DNA of 21,466 nt, from assembly GCA_964385305.1 (NCBI GenBank), contig CAYLOP010000041.1, positions 1 through 21,466 of the forward strand. The letters run 5' to 3'. The translations under genes were made by a program, and so were the position numbers. The notes under the pieces were generated by a model. The model had not been told where the DNA came from, ran no database searches, and saw only the letters and a list, made by a program, of their open reading frames with translations. This DNA comes from CAYLOP01 sp964385305 (GTDB lineage: Bacteria > Chloroflexota > Anaerolineae > Anaerolineales > E44-bin32). This document shows positions 1-7,800 of the stretch, piece by piece (within the stretch, counting starts at the first letter, position 1; each line of letters begins with the position of its first letter).

Positions 1-206
1 AAGATCTTACGACGGAGGCGAAGATTGCATTTCTACGGGAGCATCGCGAGGAGAAGTATGAGAATCTTGTCGATGCCGTCTATGCCCGCAGGGGTTGGGA
101 CGAGCACGGCGTCCCCACATTGGAGACGTTGAAGCGGTTGGGGATCGACCTCCCCGAAGTCGTCGCAATCGTTGAGGCGCACAATAAGGCGTATTACGCC
201 GGATGA
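1..206 (+). CDS. aor: Aldehyde:ferredoxin oxidoreductase, C-terminal end (partial)
   Basis: This is the last 68 codons of an open frame that enters from the left edge and stops with TGA at 204-206. The translation contains LVDAVYARRGWDEHGVPT followed by LKRLGIDLPEVV, which is characteristic of the extreme C-terminus of tungsten-dependent aldehyde:ferredoxin oxidoreductases. The family interconverts aldehydes and carboxylic acids using ferredoxin in the cytoplasm. The tungstopterin and cluster-binding parts lie outside the window, so neither substrate nor activity can be judged. It is the only real plus-strand gene here. It converges on cooC and is followed 57 bases later by a strong intrinsic terminator. 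A ferredoxin-linked enzyme fits beside ferredoxin-bifurcating Hdr genes, but the convergent orientation argues against shared transcription. Confidence 0.82.
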   Translation, partial: DLTTEAKIAFLREHREEKYENLVDAVYARRGWDEHGVPTLETLKRLGIDLPEVVAIVEAHNKAYYAG

Positions 207-262
207 ATAACCTGACGTTAGGCTCGTTTAGGTAGGGCAACGGCAAGGGGAATATGGAATGT

Positions 263-292
263 GGTCGCAGCCACCATTGGCTGCGACCTTTT
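263..292 (+). terminator. Rho-independent terminator for the plus-strand aor gene
   Basis: A perfect 11-bp inverted repeat (GGTCGCAGCCA at 263-273, TGGCTGCGACC at 278-288) encloses the four-base loop CCAT and runs straight into TTTT at 289-292. It lies 57 bases after the aor stop and 3 bases before the end of cooC. Read on the minus strand, the same stem is followed by a mixed, non-T-rich sequence. It should therefore act mainly on plus-strand transcripts, although the hairpin could also protect the 3' end of the long minus-strand transcript. Confidence 0.85.
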
Positions 293-294
293 CA

Positions 295-1077
295 TCAGGG
301 AGCGGGAACTTCGTTCTCGATCGTTTCGATGATCGATTTCGCGATTTGTGCCAGTTCAGGCGCTATGCTGTAAACCGCCACGCCTTCCCGGTCGGCCTGG
401 CGCACACGCTCGTCGTCCGTGAGATGGCCGATCACCGGCAAGCCGGGGGCGTGCTCGGTGATGAAGGCGCGATCCTCTTCGCTTTGGACCTTGCTGCCCA
501 CGATGTAGAGATGGGACAGTTTGATATCTTCTGCAAGCGATTTAATCTGCTCCGCGGTGCTAAGGCTGCGAGCCGTAGGTTCTACTACGATGAGCATCGC
601 ATCAACGGCATCCGCGGTGGCGCGACCGAGGTGTTCCACACCGGCATACATGTCCAGCAGCACAACTTCATCGCGTTGAAGCAGGATATGGGTGGTCAGG
701 GCGCGCAGGGTGGCGCTCTCAGGGCAGATGCATCCGGAGCCGCCGAGTTCCACAGCGCCCATCTCGAGCAGGCGGATTCCTGCGTGCTCTACTGAAAAGC
801 GATCGGGAATATCATCCACACGTGGGTTAAGTTTAAAAAAGCCGCCTACCGTGCCGGGTTGCGCGCCGGTTCGCTCGAAGATCAACTCATCCATGCGTGC
901 AATAGGGGTGAGTTGCGCGAGCTTCTCCGACGGAAAACCGAGCGCTGCCCCAAGGCAGGGCGCAGGATCGGCATCGATGGCGAGGACCTTGAAACCCATG
1001 TCGAGGTATGCGTAGGCCAGCAAACTGGTCAGCGTGGTCTTTCCTACGCCGCCTTTTCCGGTGATTGCGATTTTCAT
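295..1077 (-). CDS. cooC: CooC-type carbon monoxide dehydrogenase nickel-insertion ATPase
   Basis: The 260-residue protein is a MinD/ParA-type P-loop ATPase. It has the deviant Walker A motif GKGGVGKTT (residues 7-15), a DADP switch (35-38) and a Walker B-like strand VVLLDMYAG. The sequence GSGCICPE places a Cys-x-Cys pair at residues 116 and 118, which in CooC binds the metal at the dimer interface. CooC proteins dimerise with ATP and help insert nickel into the C-cluster of CO dehydrogenase in the cytoplasm. No CODH gene is in the window, so the client must be encoded elsewhere. The start ATG at 1077 has a modest GAGAGAA element upstream. The gene is last in the minus-strand series, 116 bases after hdrCB. 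A related MinD-family ATPase role is possible, but the CxC motif favours CooC. Confidence 0.88.
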   Translation of the reverse strand: MKIAITGKGGVGKTTLTSLLAYAYLDMGFKVLAIDADPAPCLGAALGFPSEKLAQLTPIARMDELIFERTGAQPGTVGGFFKLNPRVDDIPDRFSVEHAGIRLLEMGAVELGGSGCICPESATLRALTTHILLQRDEVVLLDMYAGVEHLGRATADAVDAMLIVVEPTARSLSTAEQIKSLAEDIKLSHLYIVGSKVQSEEDRAFITEHAPGLPVIGHLTDDERVRQADREGVAVYSIAPELAQIAKSIIETIENEVPAP

Positions 1078-1193
1078 AGGTTCTCTCGATCCATTCTACG
1101 CTACGAAAGACCGACCCTTATCGAACTTTTCCTTGGCCGTAAGGCACCAGCCATAGGCTTCTATGGTTTCAGTACTCCTCCGGGCAGGTAAGC

Positions 1194-2588
1194 TTATAGC
1201 AGGCCAAACTCGGTGAGTAAAGGCTTAGGATCCACCATGTTGTATTTCAGTGCGGCGTCCTTGGGTATTCCGAACGCGAGTGCCATGAGTTGGGTGAAAT
1301 ACAAGATGGGGATCGGTTCCAAACCCTCGATCTGGGCTTGCCTTCCATCCAGGTTGGCATGACACATCGGGCATGCCACGGCAACGACGTCGGCGCCACG
1401 TGCCTGCGCGTTTCTTATGATATCGCCGCTCATCTCAAACACGAGATCGGTTTGGGTCAGCGAGAGGGATGCGCCGCAGCAGGAGACCTTCCGGTCCCAA
1501 TCCACGGGTGTGGCTCCCAATGCTTTGAGTAGGTGGTCCATCGCCATCGGGTATTCATGTTCACTCGAACCCGTGATCTCAGGCGGCCGGGTTAGCAAGC
1601 AGCCGTAGTAGCATGCCACCTTCAACCCTTCTAAAGGCTTCTGCACCTTCTCCGCGATGGTCTCAAGACCGATTCTTTCGACAACGTAGTCGAGCAGGGA
1701 TGAGATGACCAGGTCGTTTTGAAATTCGTATCCGATCTCCTGGTCGAGCTCCCGCTTGAGCGCGGGATCAAGCTGAAGTTCGCGCGCAGCGGCGCGGAAG
1801 CGATTGAAGCACATCGCACAAGGCAAAGTGACCTCTGAAAGGCCTTCTTGCTCATAGAGGATCAGGCTTTCTACGGGCATTTTCACAGAGCGCTTATGGT
1901 CAACTCGGTGCGCCGGAGAGGAGCCGCAGCAGATCCAGCCCTTAGGTTCAATCGGCTTTCTGTCGAGCGCCTCCATGACGGCGATCGCGGAATGATTGAA
2001 CTCCTTCGCTAGGGAATGTAACGAGCAGCCAGGGTAATATCCGACCTCGTTTTGCGGGCGCGAGGATGGGAAGGAAGGAGCTTTCCTGCGGCCGGATCTC
2101 ACGAACGTCGGCAGGAAATTGATCTTGCCGTGTTTGATCATATCCAGCCCGAGACCGACATCTTTAAAGGGGTTTTTCGTTCGCAGATTCATCTCCAACA
2201 TCAGGCCAAGCTCGTATGATCGGCCAAGGATGTCGACATCTCGGAGGAACACCTTGTTGAAGATCGCCACCTCAGGGACTTTGGGTTCAACACCCTGCGC
2301 CATCATTTTCCCGACGAGGAAATCCATGATGCGGGCAATATCAATCCCCTGCGGGCAGCGTGTGGTGCATGTTTGGCAGGAAGCGCAAAGCCATGGCGTA
2401 CGACTGTTGAAGATCACGTCTTCCATGCCGAGCTGCGCGGCGCGCATGACCTGATTGGGCGCCAGGTCGAAATGTTCCGTCAGTGGGCATCCGGAGGTGC
2501 ACTTGGTGCAGTGGTAGCATAGGAAAACGTTCTCGCCCGTTGCCTCGCGGATGCGATCTGCTAATTCGGTGCTCAGTTCAGTTTTCAT
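1194..2588 (-). CDS. hdrCB: Heterodisulfide reductase-like HdrC-HdrB fusion protein
   Basis: This 464-residue protein joins HdrC and HdrB in one chain. The HdrC part has two classical four-Cys ferredoxin motifs (C24/27/30/34 and C68/71/74/78). The HdrB part has two CCG domains (C188, C220-C221, C257/C260 and C330, C370-C371, C406/C409), which in HdrB bind two non-cubane 4Fe-4S clusters. HdrC wires electrons from HdrA to HdrB, where a disulfide or another acceptor is reduced. Immediately beside metF and metV, the likely acceptor is the MetF flavin rather than CoM-S-S-CoB; that is inference from the Moorella-type complex. The frame is open upstream to 2702, but ATG at 2588 is preferred. It follows a GAGG element and sits 10 bases after the metF stop, while the upstream extension would overlap metF by 104 bases. 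This is the only HdrB/HdrC in the window, against three HdrA. Confidence 0.9.
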   Translation of the reverse strand: MKTELSTELADRIREATGENVFLCYHCTKCTSGCPLTEHFDLAPNQVMRAAQLGMEDVIFNSRTPWLCASCQTCTTRCPQGIDIARIMDFLVGKMMAQGVEPKVPEVAIFNKVFLRDVDILGRSYELGLMLEMNLRTKNPFKDVGLGLDMIKHGKINFLPTFVRSGRRKAPSFPSSRPQNEVGYYPGCSLHSLAKEFNHSAIAVMEALDRKPIEPKGWICCGSSPAHRVDHKRSVKMPVESLILYEQEGLSEVTLPCAMCFNRFRAAARELQLDPALKRELDQEIGYEFQNDLVISSLLDYVVERIGLETIAEKVQKPLEGLKVACYYGCLLTRPPEITGSSEHEYPMAMDHLLKALGATPVDWDRKVSCCGASLSLTQTDLVFEMSGDIIRNAQARGADVVAVACPMCHANLDGRQAQIEGLEPIPILYFTQLMALAFGIPKDAALKYNMVDPKPLLTEFGLL

Positions 2589-2598
2589 ACCTGCCTCA

Positions 2599-3618
2599 CT
2601 ATACCGTCTTCTCTGCTTCCGAACGTGGCAAAGGCGGCAACTCGGGACGGGGGAGAAGCCCAGCACCTTCAACGATCGGTTTGACCGCCTCCTCCCATTC
2701 AATGGCCATCACGTGCACGCCCGCGACACCTTCGATCTGACGCAGTTCCTTGATGAGATCGATCGCTATCTCGATGCCCTCACGGCGCCAGGCATCTTGA
2801 CGCGCTTTCTTGTCCTCTTTATCGATGCCCTTAGCCGCTTCCGTCATGCGATCGACCCATTTGTTGGGTACATCAAGACCCGGGACTTGATCTCGCATGT
2901 AGCGCGCCATGCCGGGCGATTTAAGCGGACCGATCCCTGCGAGGATGTATACCTGTTCATGCAATCCGAGCTCGCGCACCTTTTCCATGTATTCGGCAAA
3001 GCGCTCAGTGTTGTAAATGAGCTGGGTTTGGATAAAGTCTGCGCCTGCTTTCACTTTTTTCGCCAACCTGTAGGGCCGCCATTCGAACGGGTCGCCGAAG
3101 GGGTTTGCGGCTGCGCCCACGAAAAAGCGTGGTTCCGCACCCTTCATCTCATCCCCACAATCGAAGCATCTCTCGTCCCGCATCTTGACAACCATTTGAA
3201 TCAACTGGACCGAGTCGAGATCGTGAACGTTCTTCGCGGTGGGATGATTGCCAAACGATTGGTGATCGCCGGTCAGGCAGAGCACATTGCGAGCGCCGAG
3301 TGCATATGCCCCCATCAGGTCAGATTGGATGGCAAGTCGGTTGCGATCTCGGCATGTCATCTGGATGATCGGCTCCAGTCCTTCCTGATGGACGATGGCA
3401 CCTGCACCGATGCTCGACATGCGCACGATCGCTGTCTGATTATCGGTGATGTTGACGGCGTCACAAACACCCTTTAAAAGCACTGCTTTCTCACGGATGA
3501 CTACGCCATCTGCGCTCTGCGGCGGACCGAGTTCGCCGGTGACCACGAAATGCCCTTCACGCAGGATGCGTTCGAGGTTTGAGCCGGATTTGTAGCCGTT
3601 GGTGTGTTCTTCTGTCAT
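2599..3618 (-). CDS. metF: 5,10-methylenetetrahydrofolate reductase
   Basis: This 339-residue TIM-barrel flavoprotein of the MetF family reduces methylene-THF to methyl-THF, the last step before methyl transfer in the methyl branch of the Wood-Ljungdahl pathway. The N-terminal TGELGPP segment supplies the conserved catalytic Glu (residue 29). AVNITDNQ, CLTGDH and DFIQTQLIYN are typical barrel-strand motifs around FAD and folate. CFDCGDEM followed by FFVGAAANPFGDP is the pattern seen in anaerobe-type MetF. ATG at 3618 has a strong GGAGAGGAG element upstream. It lies 18 bases after metV and 10 bases before hdrCB, so these three are surely co-transcribed. No NAD(P)H-binding domain is fused to it; electrons probably arrive through MetV and the Hdr subunits. 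The synthetic versus oxidative direction cannot be read from the sequence. Confidence 0.93.
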   Translation of the reverse strand: MTEEHTNGYKSGSNLERILREGHFVVTGELGPPQSADGVVIREKAVLLKGVCDAVNITDNQTAIVRMSSIGAGAIVHQEGLEPIIQMTCRDRNRLAIQSDLMGAYALGARNVLCLTGDHQSFGNHPTAKNVHDLDSVQLIQMVVKMRDERCFDCGDEMKGAEPRFFVGAAANPFGDPFEWRPYRLAKKVKAGADFIQTQLIYNTERFAEYMEKVRELGLHEQVYILAGIGPLKSPGMARYMRDQVPGLDVPNKWVDRMTEAAKGIDKEDKKARQDAWRREGIEIAIDLIKELRQIEGVAGVHVMAIEWEEAVKPIVEGAGLLPRPELPPLPRSEAEKTV

Positions 3619-3636
3619 GGCTGCGCTCCTCTCCTG

Positions 3637-4323
3637 CTACTCTGACTCTTCGGCAGCAAGGCGTAGATCTTCGCGCGTGATCTTGCGCGGTCCCCCATCT
3701 CGACTGGTTGACCAGTCCTTGGCTGGGAATATCTCCATGATCAACTCCAGGCGCCCCTGTGCTTGTAGCTTGTCGTAGATCAACTGCCACGCGCAGGGTG
3801 TGTCGGGGTTGATCTCACACTTACCATTTTGAGAACCGCCACATGGCCCATTGAGCAGTTGCTTGGCGCAGCGCGCGATGGGACAGATGCCACCTGTCAG
3901 GCCGAGGATGCATTCACCACAGGCTGCACATCGCTCCTCCCAAACCCCTTGCTCTGTGGGAAGCCCCAAGAATGAGGTGTTCAATCCTGGGACGACGATG
4001 GCATCTGGAAAGCGCTCGGCTATGGCCTGCACACCAATACCACATCCAATCGAGAGCACGATGTCCGCCTTCTGCACCTGCTCCTTTATGGGGTCGATAT
4101 ATTCCCATTCACACTGTCGCTGGACAGTTAGATGATCAACATTCTTGGCGTTCCCGTCGAGCTTCGTGGCCATGCGTAGACTTGTGGCGAGGATCCCAGC
4201 TTCCTTCTCGCCGCCTGCAAAGCATACCGTCACACAGGTTCCACAGCCGACGATGAGAACATTCTGGTAGTCTGCGATCAGCGCCTTGATTTCATCCAAT
4301 GGTTTTTGTTCTGCGACAATCAT
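3637..4323 (-). CDS. metV: MetV-type iron-sulfur partner of methylenetetrahydrofolate reductase
   Basis: This 228-residue protein belongs to the MTHFR C-terminal/MetV family, a zinc and iron-sulfur subunit that pairs with MetF in acetogens. It is rich in cysteines: VGCGTCVTVC (C27, C30, C34), C71, C94, CAACGEC (C132, C135, C138), GGICPIARC (C147, C152), GPCGG (C161) and C169. The run from C132 to C169, with its NGPCGG element, is the family signature. In the Moorella enzyme MetV is thought to pass electrons between MetF and its redox partners. ATG at 4323 has GAGAGGAAACC directly upstream. The protein is soluble, with no signal peptide. The gene lies between mvhD1 (82-base gap) and metF (18-base gap), matching the MetFV-HdrABC-MvhD set. 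Confidence 0.88.
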   Translation of the reverse strand: MIVAEQKPLDEIKALIADYQNVLIVGCGTCVTVCFAGGEKEAGILATSLRMATKLDGNAKNVDHLTVQRQCEWEYIDPIKEQVQKADIVLSIGCGIGVQAIAERFPDAIVVPGLNTSFLGLPTEQGVWEERCAACGECILGLTGGICPIARCAKQLLNGPCGGSQNGKCEINPDTPCAWQLIYDKLQAQGRLELIMEIFPAKDWSTSRDGGPRKITREDLRLAAEESE

Positions 4324-4405
4324 GGTTTCCTCTCCCGGAGCGTAGGGATGACGATGTGAATAGAGATGCTAATCCCTGCAGCCCATAGGTTATACCAAAT
4401 GCCCG

Positions 4406-4861
4406 TCACGGGCTTGTTTCAACTACATCGTCTATACGATCAACTATGCGGAAGGGGCTTGGTCCGAGGGCGATAACTTGCTCGGTCATCTCCCTTGCCA
4501 CTTCCGCGAATCGGTTTCCCATGGCGGAAGATAAATTAAACATTTCAACACGCCCAGGGTCCAGACCGATCTCGGACAATGTTTCCTTGATCCGCTCGAC
4601 CCGACGCCGAGCATTGAGATTCCCTTCCTGAAAATGACAATCTCCCTCAAGGCATCCGGCGACCATGACGCCATCCGCGCCATGTTCGAGGGTGTGGAGT
4701 ATTTCGAGTGAGTCGATGCGTCCGGTGCAAGGGAGTTCCACGATTTTGATTTCAGCTGGATAGTGTAATCTTAACACACCTGCCAGGTCTGCGGCAGCGT
4801 AAGCACAATAATGACAACAGTAGGCTACGATATGAAACTGGTTTGCACCCTCGCTGTTCAT
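4406..4861 (-). CDS. mvhD: MvhD-family iron-sulfur subunit, Cys form (pair with HdrA1)
   Basis: This 151-residue protein is of the MvhD/FlpD family, the small 2Fe-2S protein that docks on HdrA and delivers electrons to its bifurcating FAD. Conserved cysteines are C15, C16 and C19 near the N-terminus, C45 in LPCTGR, and C70 and C75 in VAGCLEGDCH. C70 is the residue replaced by TGA in the middle paralogue. The frame also offers a TTG at 4873 overlapping the hdrA1 stop. I chose ATG at 4861 because it is the first ATG and gives a normal N-terminus, though its ribosome site is weak, so translational coupling to hdrA1 is likely. The C-terminal tail ends VVETSP. The stop codon sits in the loop of a small GCCCG/CGGGC hairpin (4401-4413). 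Confidence 0.92.
   Translation of the reverse strand: MNSEGANQFHIVAYCCHYCAYAAADLAGVLRLHYPAEIKIVELPCTGRIDSLEILHTLEHGADGVMVAGCLEGDCHFQEGNLNARRRVERIKETLSEIGLDPGRVEMFNLSSAMGNRFAEVAREMTEQVIALGPSPFRIVDRIDDVVETSP
4619..4635 (-). other. SECIS-like hairpin remnant in the Cys-form mvhD1
   Basis: In the mvhD1 mRNA the six bases AUUUUC pair with GGGAAU, using two G-U wobbles, around the loop AGGAA. This is the same alignment position as the perfect AUUACC/GGUAAU hairpin after the TGA of the middle mvhD. Here the preceding codon is TGC (Cys, 4652-4654). Protein conservation explains part of the similarity, so this may be coincidence or a fossil SECIS element. Confidence 0.3.
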
Positions 4862-4869
4862 ATGAGATC

Positions 4870-7800
4870 TCAAACCTCATCGGATGCTCGCTCAAGGAGC
4901 GAACATACCTCGCACTCAATTTGCTCATGGCGGTAATGCAAGAGTTCGATGGCGTAAGCCGGGCACTCTCCCACACATGTCCCGCATCCCTGGCAAGCAG
5001 AGGGTTCAATGTAGGCGGCTCCAACCACACCGCCAACGCCGATTTCTTCCGGGATGATCTGTGGGACACCGAAGGGGCAGATGCGCACACATGTCAGGCA
5101 TCCTACACAGGCCTGTGGATCGATGCGGGCGACCGCGCCACCGGCTGATAGTGTCTTGTGTGAAAGCACCGTTGCAGCCCGTGAGGCCGCAGCCTGGGCT
5201 TGCACGATGGATTCATCTAGCAGCTTCGGATAGTGTGCCGCACCAGCCAGGAATACCCCGCTGCTGGCGAATTCAACCGGCCGTAATTTAACATGGGCCT
5301 CCAGGAACCACCCATCCATATCGACTGGCACCTTCAAGGTGGTCCCGAGCTCGCGATGGCCCGCCGCGGGTACGACCGGTGTGGAAAGGACAAGCAGGTC
5401 AGGCTTGAAATCGAATGTCTCTCCTAACACACTTTCCCATGCTTGGATGCTGAGGGAGTCTGTGGAAGCATCCACGCTTACTGTCGGCGGCCGATCCACA
5501 TTATAGCGCCAGAAAACAATGCCAGCTTCGAGTGCTTGCCGGTAGAGCCTTTCCTTGAAGCCGTAGGTACGGAGGTCGCGATGGAAGATGACCACCTGCG
5601 CGTCAGGTTTCATATGTTTGAATTGCAGCGCGTTCTTCAACGCCGTCGTGCAGCAAATCCTTGCACAATACTTTTCGGCTGGGCCAATACATTGGATCAT
5701 CGCGATGTGTTGGACATTTGTAAGATTGACGTGCGTGTCCGGTGGCTCGTTTGTCAGCCCAGCTTCGCGCGCCAAGTGTGCTTCAAAGTCTTGTTGGGTG
5801 AGGATACGTGGGTCTGTGCCGTACCCGTATTCTTGTCCTCGATATTCCTGCCCACCCGTGGCAACGATTGTTGCGCCATGCGACAGTTCCTGGACGTCCC
5901 CATCCGAAGAGCGGATCTTAGAGGTGAAATTCCCCACAAATCCAGAAGTCCCGGTGACCTCGCTGGAGAGGTGGATGGTTATGTTGGGATGCGTGTTGAT
6001 CTTGGATAGTTGCTCGCTAAGGTAGCGCTGAGGTGATAATGGGGCGGTTCCTTCGGATTCGAAGATGTTGAAATAGATCTTGCGGAGGTTGCCGCCCAAG
6101 ATGGGTTCGCGTTCTACAAGATGGACAGGGAAGCCTTGTTCCGCAAGCGTAAGTGCCGCGGTCATTCCCGCCGGTCCACCGCCAATCACGAGCGCGCTTT
6201 GTTGAACAGGGACAGGGGAGCGATGCAGTGGTTCGAGATGGATCACTCTCGCCACAGCCATGCGTGTCAGATCCTTGGCTTTTGCGGTGGCGATGGTAGG
6301 AGTATCGGAATGGACCCAGGAACAGTGGTTGCGGATATTGGCCATTGCGAAGAGATGTTCGTTTAAGCCGCTTTGACGCAGGCTTTCCTGGAAGAGCGCT
6401 GCGTGTGTAACAGGTGTACAAGAAGCGACAACCACGCGATTGAGGTCGTGTTCTTTGATGCGCTCCTTGATGAGAATGCTGCTGTCCTGAGAACACGCGT
6501 AGAGCAAGTGGTCTGCATGGACGACACCCGGCAACGTGGACGCGTATTGGGTCACCGCTTCAACATCCACATAGCCGGCGATGTTGGAGCCGCAATGGCA
6601 GACGAATACACCGACGCGCGGGTCTTCGCCGGTGATATCTCGTTCGGGGGGGAAGGTGGCTTGACGCGCCAGGGTGCCCCGGCTGGGCGACAGCAAGGCG
6701 GCTGCACGACCAGCCGCGCCGCTGGCATCAATTACCGACTCGGGAATATCTTTTGGTTCACGGAATGGTCCTGCAGCGTATATGCCAGGGCGGGAAGTCT
6801 CAATGGGGCTAAAAAACGCCGTGTGACAGAAGCCATACTCGTCCAGTTCGACCCCCAAGTCACGCCCGAGTTGTCGAACCGGTTCGGATATCTCCATCCC
6901 TACCGAAAGCACAACAAGATCGAAAGTTTCCTCACGGATCGAGCTTGACTCGGTGCTGCGGCTTTCGCCTTGATCTTGAACGTAACGCACGATCAAGTTG
7001 CCGCTACCGGGCTGCTCTTTGATCTCGGATACGCGGCAGCGTGTGTATTGGATGCCAAATTCATCCTCTGCGCGCTGGTAGTAGGCCTGATATCCTTTGC
7101 TGAAGGCGCGGATGTCCATCATGAGGACGCGGACGTCGGCCTCGGGATCGTGTTCCTTGATGAATAACGCTTCCTTCGTGGCATACATGCAGCATACGGC
7201 AGAGCAATAATCATGGGATGTATCACGAGAACCCACACACTGGAGGAAGGCGATACGCCGGGCAGGCAATCCGTCGGATGGACGCATCACGTGTCCCTCT
7301 GTAGGACCCGATGCAGAGAGCATGCGTTCGAGCTGGAGGGATGTGATCACGTTGGGGTAGCGTCCATAACCGTACTCTTGTGAGAGCTCAGCCTGGTATG
7401 CTTGGTAGCCGGGCGCGAGGATGACTGCGCCGACCTGGATCTGTTCGGTTTCTTCGACCATGTTGTGGTCGATTGCATCGGTTCCACAGGCATAAACGCA
7501 GGCTAGGCACTCGCTGCAAATGCCGCATTGGAGGCAACGGTCTGCCTCCGCCCGCGCCTGCTGCTCGGTGAGGCCGAGCACGACCTCCCGGAAACTGGTT
7601 AGGCGTTCTTCCATGGGGAGCAGCGCTGGTTCGATGCGCGGCTGAAGTGCGATCTCGCCGCGTTCAACCCGCTGGTTTATTTCTTCGCGCGTGATTTTAA
7701 CAACAGGGGGGCGCTGCGGATCGGGTTGATCCAAGGCTTCACCCTGAAGATATCGATGGATGGACGTTGCAACGCGATGTCCCAGCGCGATCGCTTCAAC

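Noticed and set aside
259..795. 178-codon plus-strand open frame after the aor terminator
   Set aside because: It is antisense to cooC, starts inside the terminator hairpin and shows no recognisable protein features.
1151..1166. CCATAG/CTATGG hairpin between hdrCB and cooC as a terminator
   Set aside because: The stem is only 6 bp, and on the minus strand it is followed by CTGGTG, not T residues, so read-through into cooC is expected.
2589..2702. Longer start for hdrCB at 2702
   Set aside because: It would overlap metF by 104 bases, and the extra 38 residues are basic and unlike HdrC; the ATG at 2588 has a GAGG element and begins at the family N-terminus.
2551..3477. 308-codon plus-strand open frame
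   Set aside because: It lies antisense to metF, which has clear family motifs and a good ribosome site; the plus-strand translation resembles no protein I know.
4344..4377. AGGGAT/ATCCCT inverted repeat in the mvhD1-metV gap as a riboswitch or terminator
   Set aside because: The 6-bp stem encloses a 22-base loop and no T tract or conserved riboswitch feature is visible.
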